DNA of 64,000 nt, taken from positions 70,047,001 to 70,111,000 of the forward strand of contig CM059587.1 in assembly GCA_030407085.1 (NCBI GenBank). Reading direction: 5' to 3'. Origin of the DNA: Trichopria drosophilae. Lineage: Eukaryota > Arthropoda > Insecta > Hymenoptera > Diapriidae. Below, piece by piece: positions 32,880 to 44,511 of the stretch. Below the pieces are notes generated by a model. It was not told the DNA's origin. It made no database searches and was given only the letters and a program-made list of their open reading frames with translations. Position numbers and translations under genes: made by a program. Positions within the stretch are counted from its first letter, which is position 1, and every line of letters begins with the position of its first letter.

Positions 32880-33490
32880 CCGAGGGGCTGGCGAAGACTA
32901 CACCTGGGGGTAGGGGGTCGAAACGTTGAAATTTGATGAAAAACTATAGGGTAATTTTTTTGCCGAGGTGACGAAATTCAATACTTTTTCAGACAATAGT
33001 CATAAGCATTTTAAACCAGTTTTTATGGAATTATCGTTGACTTTAGGAAGAAAATGCATATAACCTTTTTTGTAGAGAATTTCATGCTCTACCTTTTTTG
33101 TTTGAAACATTTTTTAATAAAATTTGTATTTTTACAAAATAAATGCAAGAAACTACGAAGAGACGTAATTGGGGCAAATGTTTTTTAGTAATGGACGGAT
33201 GCATCTGCAGCAAAATCTAATTAGATCTAAGTTATGCCAAGACGTGTATTTAAAAAAAAAATTTATGTCATTACGCTTATCCATACGCGAGTTATCGCGC
33301 GACAAAAAAACGGGACGTACGGACATACGTACGTAGAAGATCACGGACACAAATTTTTGTATAGTTGATTTGGGCTCCTTAGGGTCTGAATCGTCGACAT
33401 TTGATGAAAAACTGTAGGGTAATTTTTATGCCCGATGTGACCAAATTCAATACTTCGTCCAGACCTAAGGTCTGGGTCGAAGTAATTTAC
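32880..33490 (-). repeat. Dispersed repeat Y, copy 2, with direct terminal repeats
   Basis: Inverted match to 23510-23950. An 85-bp segment (ATTTGATGAAAAACTxTAGGG ... AAATTCAATACTT) occurs at both 32938 and 33397, so the copy is bracketed by direct repeats about 455 bp apart. No coding frame. Confidence 0.65.
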
Positions 33491-33597
33491 AGTTCATATG
33501 TATTGTAGTTCACTGTTACTTTTATGAAAAGTAAATGGCACCTTTTAAGAATTGCAAACAAATTTATAGATAATTTTCTTTTACTAAAATATTTTTT

Positions 33598-33815
33598 AAC
33601 TTACTTGCGACCGAGTGAGTTTGGATAAACTCTGCCGCTAGAAAGTAGTTCAAAATAAATGAAGAAGGTTATTAATTAAATAGCAGGTTATAGAACCTGT
33701 AATGTAACCTGTACCTTAACTTGCTATTATTTAATTCTCTATTTATTTTAAAATACTTCGTAGGGACAGAATTTATCCAAAATCACTTATTCGGTAGACA
33801 ATAAGTAAACAAGTA
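33598..33815. mobile_element. Inverted-repeat MITE
   Basis: GAGTGAGTTTGGATAAA (33613) pairs with TTATCCAAAATCACTTATTC (33773), and AATTAAATAGCAxGTTA pairs with TAACTTGCTATTATTTAATT around the centre near 33700. About 210 bp, non-coding. Confidence 0.65.
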
Positions 33816-35689
33816 TTTCCGTTAAAAAAAAATTACAGAGGACCACAAAAAAATTTTTTTAGTTTGAAACGCGACTAGACGATTCTTATAGATTTTGGGC
33901 TCCTGAATTCGAATCAGTGAACAGACTTTGTCCTATACGTCAGGGTTTTTTTTATATATTCTAGGTTTTAAATGCAAAAAAAATGATTTTTTATGCATAT
34001 TTGCTAAATAACTGAATAAAACAACGATTCGACCACAGAATGAAGCGAGACTTGGTGAAGCGTGTCTGATTACCACCATCATAGTAGGGCATTAACAAAA
34101 TGTTGTGAAATTTCTAAGCTCATACATCACGAAATTTCCAATTTAACGTAGGGAATTTACAACGTTGTGCGTTGGCAAATTACCATATTTTTTACGAGTG
34201 AAAATTACAACATGTTTGTAAACTTCATTTGGCTTTTTTAGAGTGTACAGTAATAGCAGGATATGCAATTCGAAACTTCGTTTTTTACCCAATTCATGAA
34301 TAAAAAGTCTTATTATCCCAATTTACGAAAAATGATGCGGTTTTTACATTTCTTTTGCTACTAGGATCGCTACAAATAATCTTAAATAGAAAGAATTTAG
34401 TTTTATTGTAATGTTTTTAATTTTAAGGCTAGAGTGGTCTCATGAAAAAACAGTGCGTAGTTTTATAAGGCAATATTTATGGAGAAACGATAATAGATTT
34501 AATAATAATGTAAATAGTTATTATTTTAATAATATTTAATGATTATGCTAATGAAATATAAAGACATAATTACTAATTATTAAATGGGTGATTCTCCTGA
34601 AAAGTACACGTTTTCATAATTTTTTAACGAACAAATTTTTTATCGAAATAATTTTTTTTGTTATGAAATATGTTGTGGGTACGTTCTGAAGTGAGAATCC
34701 AATATTGCGCCAAATTCATGATTGTTATCACTAATGCTATAGCCATTCTCAAATTTTAACTAAGGGTTATACGTTAAATTGCGAATATTATTATATTGCA
34801 TGCTAAATGTTAGTTAATATATATATATTAAAATCACAAATTATGTTAGTCGACGATTATAAATTGTTAAATATTTCTAATTCAAGATGGCCGATCCAAT
34901 ATGGCGGACCGAATTCTAAAATTAAACGTTTCAAATTTACAATTAATAATTATTTATTCAGAACAGTAAAAAAAACAATATTTACAAATATTACTTAATA
35001 TGGTATTACATTCTTACAATACAATATTATTATTTTCTGATGTTCCTTTTCGGTTGTTTCTTAGAAGTTTTTCTAATCTGACGAAAGTTTTCTAATCGCA
35101 ATTGTCTTAGTTTTCGTTTTTAACTCGTTATTCACAAATTTTAATTCCCCAAATGATAATGTACACAATTTTGTTTCATTGAACAATCGTAATTTTAAAT
35201 TTAAAAATCTGTCATGACATTTGGATTCAGGGTCCCCAAAAACCCTCTAGTAATAAGTTTCAAACGAATATGATTAACTTTTGTAATTCAAATAAATATT
35301 TTATCAAAAGGCTTCGGAGATGACAAATCGAAATATTATTGAATGTTATTAAATAACAGAATGATGTAAAGAAATATTCTTATATCTTTTTTGGACCAAT
35401 GAATACTTAAGTTTTATGGCAGTGACATTTATTTTTAGCACGTTGATTTTCTTTTATTGCAAAAAATGAGAGGCTTCGTTGATCACCCAGAATTTTTACT
35501 CCCAAAGAAATACAAACATTAAGCAGTGATATAAAATAGAAAAACAACATTTATACGTAATTCACCTTATACATTATAAAGAGTATAGTTGAAAGTACTT
35601 TTTAAAGCATCGCAAACAAATTATTTATATTTTTATGTTACTTTACTGCAAAGAAATACATTAAATAGCTATTTTTGTTAAAATTTGAC
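33816..35689. other. AT-rich DNA, no supported gene
   Basis: A single CCAATATGGCGGACCG word at about 34893 belongs to the motif family at 16.1 and 61.9 kb. Otherwise short AT-driven frames only. Confidence 0.4.
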
Positions 35690-35830
35690 AATAAGTTTCC
35701 AGATTACCGAACCACGCCGAAAAGTTCACAAATCAAATTTCCACATGAAAAATAGTCCACAACAAAAGTCCACAATAAATAAAAGTCCATAGTAAATTTA
35801 ATGAATTATTTGATACATATACCATTTGAT

Positions 35831-36058
35831 TCACATATGTATATGATAGCCAAGTTTTTGTATGTATTCCAGTTCATGACCTTCTGCGTATTCTTGATAA
35901 TTTTTTACGATACAAACTAAGCGATCTTCAAGCTTTAACAGATCGTTTTTTTGTAAATTTCTCATTTTTTTCCCTAAATTTAAATCACGTAACATATATT
36001 CGACATCCGCTTGTTCCTTTTGAAGTTCAGTCGTTGCGATCGGACGTATAAAAATCCA
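35831..36058 (-). pseudogene. Orphan 75-codon open segment, coding-like
   Basis: Minus strand from 36058, stop to stop, ending TGA at 35831. It reads as a charged, probably helical segment: ATTELQKEQADVEYMLRDLN, then KNDLLKLEDRLVCIVKN and YQEYAEGHELEYIQKLG. The residue mix is far from AT-noise. The first Met is at codon 22 and an in-frame stop precedes codon 1, so it is an exon remnant or a truncated frame. Family not recognised. Both sides (35720-35790 and 36265-36315) carry AAAGTCCAC/GTGGACTTTT words in opposite orientation, hinting that it is cargo of an inverted-repeat element. Confidence 0.35.
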
Positions 36059-36439
36059 TCAATATGACCGTACGTGCTACTACCTTTTGTAATAATTTCC
36101 TATTCTATTAGAGCCATATTGTAAATACGCTAAATTTTTTAACACGCGATATATTTTCAAGGCACGGCTAATTTTGAGGTTTTATTCAAGAACCTGTCAA
36201 TATCAAGAAGTTACCCGCGAAAATGTCGCGAAGCGTCATATGTATGTAATTTTTCGAATCCTGTGGACATTAAATACCTGTGGACTTTTTTGCCGTGGAC
36301 TTTTCGGCGTGGACATTTTGTCCTGATAACAAGTTTCCAACGCTCGTTTCAAAATAAAAAACAAATTTTAATTTAGTCTATATGCATGAAAAGTTAGTGA
36401 ATAAATTCTAGTTTAAGAATCAATGTATAGAAAATTGCA

Positions 36440-37640
36440 ACAACATAATATTTTTGATAGTATTTCATTTCGATACAGTCAAATAGCGATTAAGCTTAAA
36501 ATGTAACATTGTTATAACGTCAATAAAATTTGTCCAGAAATGCACTTTTATGTGTAATGTTAATTTACTATGCCACTAATTTTAGAATAAAGTTTAATCT
36601 ATAACATATATTAAGTTTAGTTTAATGCTGTTGCCAATCATTCATCTTAGAAGGTATAAGTACGGAAGCGAAAACTCGTGTTGAAAAAAGATACTACTCA
36701 AATAGGCAGAAAATCGAAATAACATGTAGCATTTTTAAATAGTTTCGTAAAGAGGTGTTTTTCAATAAATTGACATTTAGAAATTAGTTTTCGAGTATTG
36801 AAAGTATTTTTATAATGTAATAAATAATATAAAACAAATTAAATAATACAAAACAAAACTATATATACATATCAATTTAAGGGGATTCCAGTCGACTCAG
36901 CGGTGAAATCGAATCCCCGGGGAATCCCAGCACTTCAGTTCTAGCCGCAGTCGCTAGGAGCGTGTCGCCGAACCGCGAACGAAGTAGTGCCCGCGCTCCT
37001 TAAAGTGTGGACAGCGAAACGGCACCGACCAGAGTTGATTATTCGCGGAGAATTCGTATCCAAAATAATCAACTTTTACAAAATAATATATTCAATCATA
37101 TGTAATTTTCAATACTAAATATTAGTTACTTTCTTTATTTTTCATGTTAATGTTGATTATTTTTTCATTAAATGTTTATAAAACAAATTTCTGCCGATGT
37201 TCATATACATTACTACATATATATTTTCGTAATGCTTGGTAGCCTATTGCTTAAAGTGCTGGAATGTTGCGATGTTTTTTGGTGTTAATGCCCAGTACGG
37301 GACTTTTTTTTTTATTTATTTGGATAATAAAGAGTGCGCATATAAAAATTATTTATCAGACAATTTAATATATGTTTAGGTTTTCTTCATTTAGTTTGAC
37401 AAATGTTACATTAATGCAAATGAAAAAATACCGTAATTTATTTCTCCCAAAATTTATTCCATTGAATATTATTATTTATGGCTTTGAATTATTTTTTTAA
37501 AACTACATCAGTTCTAACCCTAACTGGAAGAATCATTATTTATAACAAATTACTTTAATAATTTAATTTTCAAAAATAATTTTAACTTATTAATATGTCC
37601 GAAATTCTCAATTTCATAATTATTATATTAAAGAAACTTT
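36440..37640 (-). repeat. Dispersed repeat X, copy C (longest)
   Basis: The left part 36490-36870 is the inverse of copy A flank (15086-15470), the core 36875-37025 is common to all three, and the right part 37030-37640 is the inverse of copy B flank (25620-26200). Copy C thus links the two partial copies and defines a unit of about 1.2 kb. A tRNA-like region lies at 37235-37305 (+). Confidence 0.8.
37235..37305 (+). repeat. tRNA-like sequence within repeat X copy C
   Basis: TTGGTAGCCTATTGCTTAAA (A-box-like) and GGTGTTAATGCCC (B-box-like) with spacing as in copy B. No acceptor stem; a tRNA-derived SINE head is the likely source. Confidence 0.4.
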
Positions 37641-37949
37641 ACTTCTTTTAAGGATACATGCAAAAGCATTGTATTAAATTATTCATGCAATCCAATATCA
37701 ATGGTTAATGTATTTTAATATTGAAAATCTATAAAATGAGATTAAGTCGTATACATCGAACCATAGAATTCTAAATTCAGATTTCAGAAGTTAATTAATA
37801 ATTCTTTTTATTCAATTTTTATGATTTCAGTTTAATTTATAAATTTTCCATATCAAAAAGATCAAAATTTTATTATTCGTGATTTTAATACGGAAATTTT
37901 CGCTGATCAATAACGATAGGTAATGTATTCAATTCAACGAAACTGTTTT

Positions 37950-38160
37950 TATAATAATAATAATAATTCTTTTTCATCACACTGGGACGAAAGCAGCAAT
38001 TTTCCTCCCGCAAGCGGGAGGAAAGTTACTTCTTTTCCTCCCTGTCATGAAGAAAAATCGTATACTTCCCTCGGGAAGTAAAAGACTACATGTTTTTCAC
38101 CCTCGGCTTCACCTCGGGTAAAAATTACACGCAGTCTGAGACATTCTTTATTTTACCTCC
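37950..38160. other. Short hairpin-rich block
   Basis: TTTCCTCCCGCAAGCGGGAG with GAAA forms a stem at about 38010; ACTTCCCTCGGGAAGT at 38073 and CACCCTCGGCTTCACCTCGG at 38100 are further GC-rich dyads in an AT-rich region. Function unknown. Confidence 0.35.
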
Positions 38161-38394
38161 CTCGTTGAGTAATATACTATTAATTAGGATTGCAACTTAA
38201 ATATATTTGTATAAAAATGCTGGAAAGCCATAATTAGTAATATAGAATGGAATAAATGTTGTGGGAATCAAAACAGAGTATTTTAGTTTTTGCTTTAACA
38301 TTATATATGCCAATATAAATTTAAAAAAGTAATAATAAATTGTCCAATAAACAATTTGATATGCATGATAGCTAATATGAAAATAAAAAATAAA

Positions 38395-38480
38395 AAAAAA
38401 TCGCCCCATATTGGGCTCGAACACCAAAAACATTCTCAACTTTCCAACGCTTAGACCACTCGGCTACCTAGCCGTACGGA
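38395..38480 (-). repeat. tRNA-derived pseudogene or SINE head
   Basis: Minus strand: CTAGGTAGCCGAGTGGTCTA (a good A box) and GGTGTTCGAGCCC (a near-consensus B box) about 45 bp apart, as in Ser/Leu-type tRNAs with a long variable region. The 5' and 3' ends cannot pair as an acceptor stem. Downstream on the minus strand an A/T-rich body with GGAATAAATG resembles repeat X. Confidence 0.55.
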
Positions 38481-39120
38481 AGATTTAACAAAAATCCTCC
38501 TAATAAAGTCTTGCCCGACAGTATACTATATATCAAAAACTATTTCATTAATCAAATTAATCCCAAGAGTTGTATGTATATATTAATGTAAACGTTTTTT
38601 TCATTAAATATGAAAAATGTATAAATTTAACTAAAATCATAAAATTGGAATAAACAGAATTATAAATGAATGTCTGAAAATCTGTGGTCCAACTCTCACT
38701 GGTTTATAATGTTTTCAGTTAGTTATTTATACTTTAAAAATATAATTGCATCATTAATTATTTTGCAAGTTATTGTTAATAGTTAAAACAATACCTTCAA
38801 AACTGCTGTACAAAAATGTTTAAAACGTTTATTTCATGAAATGTGAGATTATATCGGAAAACGCGTGCTCTACTATGTTTTGCATTTGCTTTTACGCTAC
38901 ATTTTTCTAAAATGCTATTTAAATTATATTTATATAATTATATAATTGTTATAAATATAATACGTGTCTCCGAATGTAAGCTCGATCCTGAATTTTCTTC
39001 TCTCTGATAATTTTGGAATAAATCTAGGCACGACATTCAAAATGAAAAATTCATTATTAAAAATTGAAGCAATATTAATTTATTAATTACAAACGATTCG
39101 GAAAGTTCGTTTTCAATTTT

Positions 39121-39834
39121 TAACATAAAATTGCAACTAACAGTTTTATGAAGAAGCCTCCACGCCGTTTAGGGCGGAGGTTCGTCCGAGGCGAGGTCTG
39201 GCAGCTCATGGCAACAGCCTTCGGAGGGCCCGCGACAACCTCACAAGCTACAATTCTGGGCCCAGCCGAGCGTTTCGCTCGCTACGCCGCGCCGTCTGCC
39301 AGATGGGTGTGAGGGACTATTGAAATCCGGGAAAAGAAGTACCGCAGGTTCCTCATATCCATCTCTCTTACTTGTTTGGAGAAACATTCCTCTTCTTGGA
39401 ACTTTTTGTCCAGGCCAACCAGTTTCACAATGGATGAGATCCTATTGAAATGCGACAAGGTACCGAGCAGGGAACCAATATGAGAGTATTCAAATGATGA
39501 ATAGATCAGTGCTGTGTTGATTGGTCTGATCTTGAGCAATTCAACCCCCAGCATGATTTGATCTTTCTTCTGGCTCCCCAGGAACATTCTCTTCAATTGT
39601 GTATTCTTTACTTTGGCAGGATTGGTCAGGTATGTTTCCTTCCCTGATCCCTGATGGGCGGCATTCCTCCTCTGTCGGCAACACCGACAGATTCCCGCGC
39701 GCTCTGCGCAGGGGGTGCCTCCCGACTCGTCTTCGCTGCGGAGTGGGGTATTTCCCCCGCTTAGGGGCAAATCCACCCGGCTCCCGTCAACTATCCCCTT
39801 CCCTTTAGCGGTTGATTTCTCCTCCATGCGTGTT
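39121..39834 (-). other. Mixed TE-derived fragments with a 181-codon frame
   Basis: The minus frame 39827-39282 starts inside R1-type sequence and continues in a different segment (IMLGVELLKIRPINTALIYS, GLDKKFQEEECFSKQV, MDMRNLRYFFSRI). I do not recognise the latter. GC-rich sequence at 39140-39290 has the inverted word GCGGAGG/CCTCCACGC. The join near 39835 cuts R1 copy 2 inside its reverse transcriptase. Confidence 0.35.
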
Positions 39835-41215
39835 GGGCCGATACGCCTTCGAGTCGGTGGGGAGTGTATCCGAGCCCTTAGGTATTACGCGAAGTGAGGC
39901 TATTTTCCACTCATTAGGGAAAGTATTTTCGCTAAAACACACATTATACAATCGCAAGAAGTGCGAAGGTATTATCTAAATAGCTCTCTTGAGCACCTCT
40001 GCCTCGATTTGATCTAACCCCGGGTCTTTTCCGTTACGCAGCTTCCCCACTGCAAGCCTCAATTCGCGCAATTCTACCCGCTTAAGTCTCATCGGGCTGG
40101 CAGTTGCCCTTGAGATACAAGTGTTTACGTTTCTAAGCGTGCGCTGCTCGCACGTATCTGTCGCGGGATCATCGTCTGGAGTTAGACATTTGAGCATCAG
40201 CTCGGCCGTCTCTTTCCAGTCGCTTGTGAAGCTACCCCCGCATGCCAGGGTACTCGGCGGCTTCTCCCCTCTCAGTCTGCCAAGGGCACACTTGTACGGG
40301 ATCCCCCACGGAGTTGACTTCCCAGCCTCGTTTACAATTCGCGTCCAACTTTCGGTTAACCCGCTTTTTAGTTCGGCCTTATATTTCCTATTGGCTCTAC
40401 TGAATTCTTCCAGGGAGCTCTCGTCGCGAGTTCGCTGATGCAACCTTCTTGCTCTATACGCAGCTTTTTTCAGGTCGGTTATCTTTTGCGTCCAACCCGG
40501 GGAAACTCTGGCGTACCATTTACGACGTTTTAATACCAGATCGCAGGCTTTTTTTAGAACAACGCCGATTTCCTCAGCGAGCAAGCTCGCCGTGGAATCG
40601 TCGTCATTCAGGACCGCGTTACTTTGTGCTTCCTGAAGTAGGAAGTTATCAAAAACCTCCCACTTCGCTTTTCGCACATTGTACCTACCGAGTTGTTCCC
40701 AGGCCGGAACGCTCGGGACGACCCCGCCTGGTTGGGTCCAGTTGACCTCAAACGCGATAGCGCGGTGGTCGCGGGTCGTGGCACCGACGAGCACCCGCCA
40801 ATTCTCGATCAGCCCGGCGACTTCACGAGTGGCAAATATGACGTCGATGTACGACTCCACGACCCCGTTGTTACCTCGATATGTAGGGAGCTCCCTGGAA
40901 TCATTCAAGACTACCAGTCCCTCCCTCGCGATGAAATCTTCCAATCGCCTTCCGTGCGGCGCGGCGATCGTGTTTGTGCCTGATCGTGCACTGCGGGTCC
41001 CACAGTGGCGAACTGGCATTAGTATCTGCGGCTTTTACCACTGGCTTTCCGCGAAGTGCCGCGAGCACTTTTTTTAACCGTTTAATGCCTTGATCAACTG
41101 ACCAGGCGTACTGAAAATATATGCTAACGAGATAAACCGAGCCAGCGCCGCAGATAATTTGCGAAGTCACCACACCCAGAGAACTGTGTCGCCATCTTTT
41201 CGCGGGCCCGTGCAC
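39835..41215 (-). pseudogene. R1 copy 2 ORF2: endonuclease and start of reverse transcriptase
   Basis: Two frames (41215-40901, then 41019-39976) with one slip near 40970. They give SQIICGAGSVYLVSIYFQYA, AADTNASSPLWDP, LPTYRGNNGVVESYIDV, TTRDHRAIAFEVN and STPWGIPYKCALGRLRG. The polymerase begins LRNGKDPGLDQIEAEVLKRA. After a TAG at about 39976 the same frame continues FSENTFPNEWKIASLRVIPK to KAYRP. It supplies the segment deleted in copy 1. The unusual Lys in PVVKAADTNAS replaces a hydrophobic residue of copy 1. Confidence 0.8.
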
Positions 41216-41590
41216 GCTAAGATCGCAAGGTTCCTAGCGTGTACTTGCAGCGCTACAGTCGGGCATTTTCTCAACGGATCTGTGCGACTCTAGTACGTGC
41301 CGCTTCCGTGGATAAAGGAAACGACGCGCGTGAACTATAGTCACGGGAGTGATCCTACAGTTACACCAGTGCACTCCATGCTACTTCCCCCACCCGGCTG
41401 TGATAGATTCGCACAGAGTCCGTGACAATTTTTCAAGGGCGTAAATTACAATGGTGCACTTGTACAAAAGATTCACGAGCTCTCGAGTGTCCTGCGGTGT
41501 AAAAAAAAACGTGTTATTATGTTTAAGAAAATTTTTATTACATTTTAAAAACTTTTATTAAATTTAAGAAACTTTTAAGTAAAAAGAAAA
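41216..41590 (-). other. Segment between ORF1 and ORF2 of R1 copy 2, probable insertion
   Basis: ORF1 reading ends abruptly at TLRQ near 41590 and becomes A-rich minus-strand sequence (AAAAATTTTCTTAAAC), then GC-rich DNA before the endonuclease. The true zinc-knuckle region of ORF1 is absent. The piece is either an inserted fragment or a replaced segment; I see no target duplication. Confidence 0.4.
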
Positions 41591-42558
41591 AGTTGACGTA
41601 AAGTCGCAGCGGCGTAGCTGGGCCTTCCCGTAAGGACCGGCAACGGGGGGAAGGAGTCCACGCCCGCGTAGGACATTGCCGGCGCGCTTGTGCAATAAGT
41701 CCGTTGGCTTTCCCGGCCAGGTACGCGTTTCTCGCGACGAGTTCCGTATAGTCGAATCAGACACTGAGCTCTCCTGAAATTTTTCGCCGCCTTGAGCCCT
41801 CGTGTCCCCACACTCAACCGCCTCCCGACCACTCAACACAGGCGGTTGAGAGTGGGGACACGAGGGCTCAAGGCGGCGAAAAATTTTAGGAGAGCTCAGT
41901 GTCTGATTCGACTGTAAGTATATCCTTGAGTTTCGCGGTCTCTTCAAGGATCTTTTTAGCGACATGCTTGGAGATTTTGTTATTCTCGTCATAGCTAATC
42001 TCTCGAAAGGTTGCCTCGATGGCCGAAGTTTTTTCCGCGAAATTCATTTCGGTTTTAAAAGTCTCGCGATTTTTAGGGTTTTTATTCGCGCTTTTATTTC
42101 CCGATCCGGTGACTTTACTCTCGCTTACGATTTCCGGTCCCCGGGGCGCCGGTTTGTTAAACGCGACCTCGCGGCTCTTCGCGTTTTCCGACACACTGGT
42201 TTCCGCTACGATTTTACGTAAGATTTTACGCTTCGTTTTTCTCCCGCGTACGACCTCGAAGTCGGAGTCGTCCGCGTCTACAACCGCCGAATTCCCGGTG
42301 TCTGGTTCCGTCTCGCGTGACTCTAATTTTTCGCGGCTTCCCGTCGGTTTCTCCGCGTTCTCGCTTCGCTTTTTCTTGGAGAGCTTCTTCCGACGCTTCT
42401 CCAATTCCTCGATCGCGGGAGCCACCACGGACTCGGACCCCGACGATTGTCCGCGAGCACGATGAGGGCTAGTTATTAGTCCCTTCGACGTCGCGGATCC
42501 GTCGCTTACGCCTAATTACCTCAACGTCCATATTGCTGGACGTTTCCATGTTCGTCGG
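41591..42558 (-). pseudogene. R1 copy 2 ORF1, N-terminal part
   Basis: The frame starts near 42550 with ATGGAAACG and reads through IEELEKRRKKLSKKKRSENA, VDADDSDFEVVRGRKTKRK, EMNFAEKTSAIEATFRE and AKKILEETAKLKDIL, paralleling copy 1 closely. At 41915 it runs into a palindromic insertion. Beyond it TELVARNAYLAGKANGL, SYAGVDSFPPLPVLTGRP and SYAAATLR are visible, with a deletion of about 90 bp relative to copy 1. Confidence 0.75.
41748..41915. mobile_element. 168-bp near-perfect palindrome inserted in ORF1
   Basis: The left arm starts GTCGAATCAGACACTGAGCT and its inverse ends at 41915. Arms of about 74 bp differ at two or three positions, with a loop CCTCCCGACCACTCAACACA. TATAC occurs on both sides (at the ATATAC/TATACGG flanks), a candidate 5-bp target duplication; a TA duplication is the alternative. 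Confidence 0.8.
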
Positions 42559-42570
42559 GCTCGACGAACA

Positions 42571-44499
42571 CTATCGAAATGCTGGAACGCCCTCCCTGTC
42601 TCGCGACTTTAGGGCGCCTCCTGTCTAGCTCAGGAGTGGGTGAACCATTCCACAAGGGGGGCTTCACCGTACCCCGTCATCCCCGCTATCGCGAACGATG
42701 GGCGACGATGACTACCAGTTTGACGCGAAGCTGCCTGCCTTCGCGCCTCTACTGGTCAAGAGAGATCTCTCCAGCGAAACCACTGCCCCCGCGAATCCAA
42801 CCCAATGGGTGGCTAAAGGGCTTGCCACCCCCCGCGAATACCATATCCTGTGTAGGAGGACGGTTCGGGGTCAGGCCACCCGCTGGTCTCCGTCCAACCA
42901 AGCCCGAGAGGAGCGGGGTCGCCATGCCCGGGATACCCTTTGGGTAGGGATCCTTAGATTGCCTCCCAAAGGGTATTTTCTGCTCCTGTCCTCGCCTTAT
43001 GGCAAGGCTCGCTCGCGTCTAGCCTTGAAGAGGCCTTCCGCAAATGACGCGAATGCCTGGTAGTGTTCCTTACCACTCAGAATATCCTCCAGTCTCCATT
43101 CTCCGTTCTGGTCCCTGATGATCCCCATGGCTTGCAGGTCTCGGAACTCCTCGTGGAGGGGGCATTCGCACACCATATGGATGACGTCTTCCTCCCCTTC
43201 GCCGCAGTCGCATTGGGCTGTGTCGCTCAGTCCACGATCATGCAGGAAACGGTTGATGGACCCGTGGCCGGTGAGTAGGAACCCTGCAGACATTCCGAAA
43301 CGGAAGTCCCGGATTCCCCCGATCGTCCTGACGTCTGGAGCGAATCTGCGCGTGGTTGCCCCGTGTGGCGAGGCATCCCATCTATCCTGCCATAGTTTGA
43401 GGACATTCTCCTCCAGCACCTTGTTCCTCGTCTCTGGGTTCTCAGTCCCGTGCGCAAGTCCCAGGGTGGTGTCCGTGGGGTCAATGCTGCGTTTCCATTG
43501 CGCCTTCAGTCGCGCCGCTCTCGCCAAGATGTCCCACGGTTGTTCGGCGCTTAGGACCTGCAGCGCAGCTGTCGAAACTGTCCTGCAAACCGACATGCAT
43601 TTGATCAGGGCCAGTCTTTGCGCTCGCCCTATTTCGTCTCGGTTGTATCCCGTGGCTAGGGCTCCTGCCCAGAAAGGTGCCCCGTACAGGGCCATTGCCC
43701 TCAGGACACCCCTGATTATTTGCCTTGCAGCCCAACCCTCGACTCCTCAATCTTTCCTCATTATCCGTGACAACGCTGCCCCCACTATCGCAACCTTTTT
43801 CCTTATCCCGCGTATGTGGGCCGCCATCTTGAACCCATGCGACAGGGTGATCCCCAGGTATTGGGTCTCGTTGACCCATTTGACCCGCAGCCCCCCGCAA
43901 GGAATGGACGCCATGCCCGAGAGTCGACCCTTCAGCATGATCGCGTGCGTTTTCCCTGGGCTCATCTCGACTCCGGCATAGGTCCCCCAGCTTTTCACAG
44001 CTCGGAGCATCTCGCCGGCTTTTGCTCTTTCTGAGCTTCTGCTCATTCTTCGTTTTATTATTATTTTTTGCACCCATATTCTGTTCCCACGAGAGTGGTT
44101 GGTTCTAAAAGTCAGGTTGTGCAGAGCCCCCATACACAACTAAGGGAATTTTACACCCCGCTGCTCCCCTGGGCCAGCGGGAGGGGAACCGTTCGCGACG
44201 CACTTAGCTCTGCGCCACGCAGGCCTCGGCACGGTACCTCACACCTTACCTTGAGCGCCATAGGGGTCCCGGGGCAGGCCAGTCCCCTAACTGCCTTTCG
44301 GCAGCCCCCAGGGATTCTCCACGGATCCCTCCCCCTCGACCAATCCGGCATGGTAGTACCTACCGGCATAGCCCGAGGGTTCATTGGTATGCTGGGAGTC
44401 GTGCAACACTTGGACCAAAGTCTCCCGGGGTGAGAACACCCCGCAAGACTTTGGAGCCCCCCCGCCTCGACAAGGCGAATGCACATGGGGGGGGGGGGG
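42571..44499 (-). mobile_element. Second R1-type element inserted in the 5' UTR of R1 copy 2
   Basis: Flanked by GCTCGACGAACA on both sides (42559-42570 and 44500-44511), extendable to 14 bp with one mismatch, as expected for R1-clade target-primed insertion. Minus orientation: its 5' end is a C14 run at 44487-44500 followed by about 350 bp of GC-rich leader, then an internal jump to the end of the reverse transcriptase, a complete C-terminal domain and a 3' untranslated region to 42571. About 1.9 kb; ORF1 and most of ORF2 are missing. Confidence 0.75.
42997..44139 (-). pseudogene. R1-type ORF2 C-terminal region
   Basis: Two frames (44139-43747 and 43695-42997) separated by a stop and slip near 43745. 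The first gives VKSWGTYAGVEMSPGKTHAI and WVNETQYLGITLSHGFKMAA (polymerase motif E and thumb). The second gives ALYGAPFWAGAL, QRLALIKCMSVCRTVSTAAL, LLTGHGSINRFLHDRGL and the Cys/His motif CDCGEGEEDVIHMVCECPLH near residue 170. The C-terminal Cys/His motif is conserved in this clade and probably contacts nucleic acid. The last frame is intact to TAA-type stop at 42997. Confidence 0.8.
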
Positions 44500-44511
44500 G
44501 CTCGACGAACA

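Noticed and set aside
38395..38480. Candidate functional tRNA gene
   Set aside because: A and B boxes are good, but the ends do not pair as an acceptor stem and related copies at 25.96 and 37.24 kb are part of a dispersed repeat.
40449..41077. Plus-strand frames of 98 to 132 codons
   Set aside because: Antisense to the endonuclease of R1 copy 2.
42019..42465. 148-codon plus-strand frame
   Set aside because: Antisense to ORF1 of R1 copy 2; the mirror frame is seen opposite ORF1 of copy 1 (3695-4270).
43118..43981. 287-codon plus-strand frame
   Set aside because: Antisense to the R1-type C-terminal domain, whose minus frame carries the conserved Cys/His motif.
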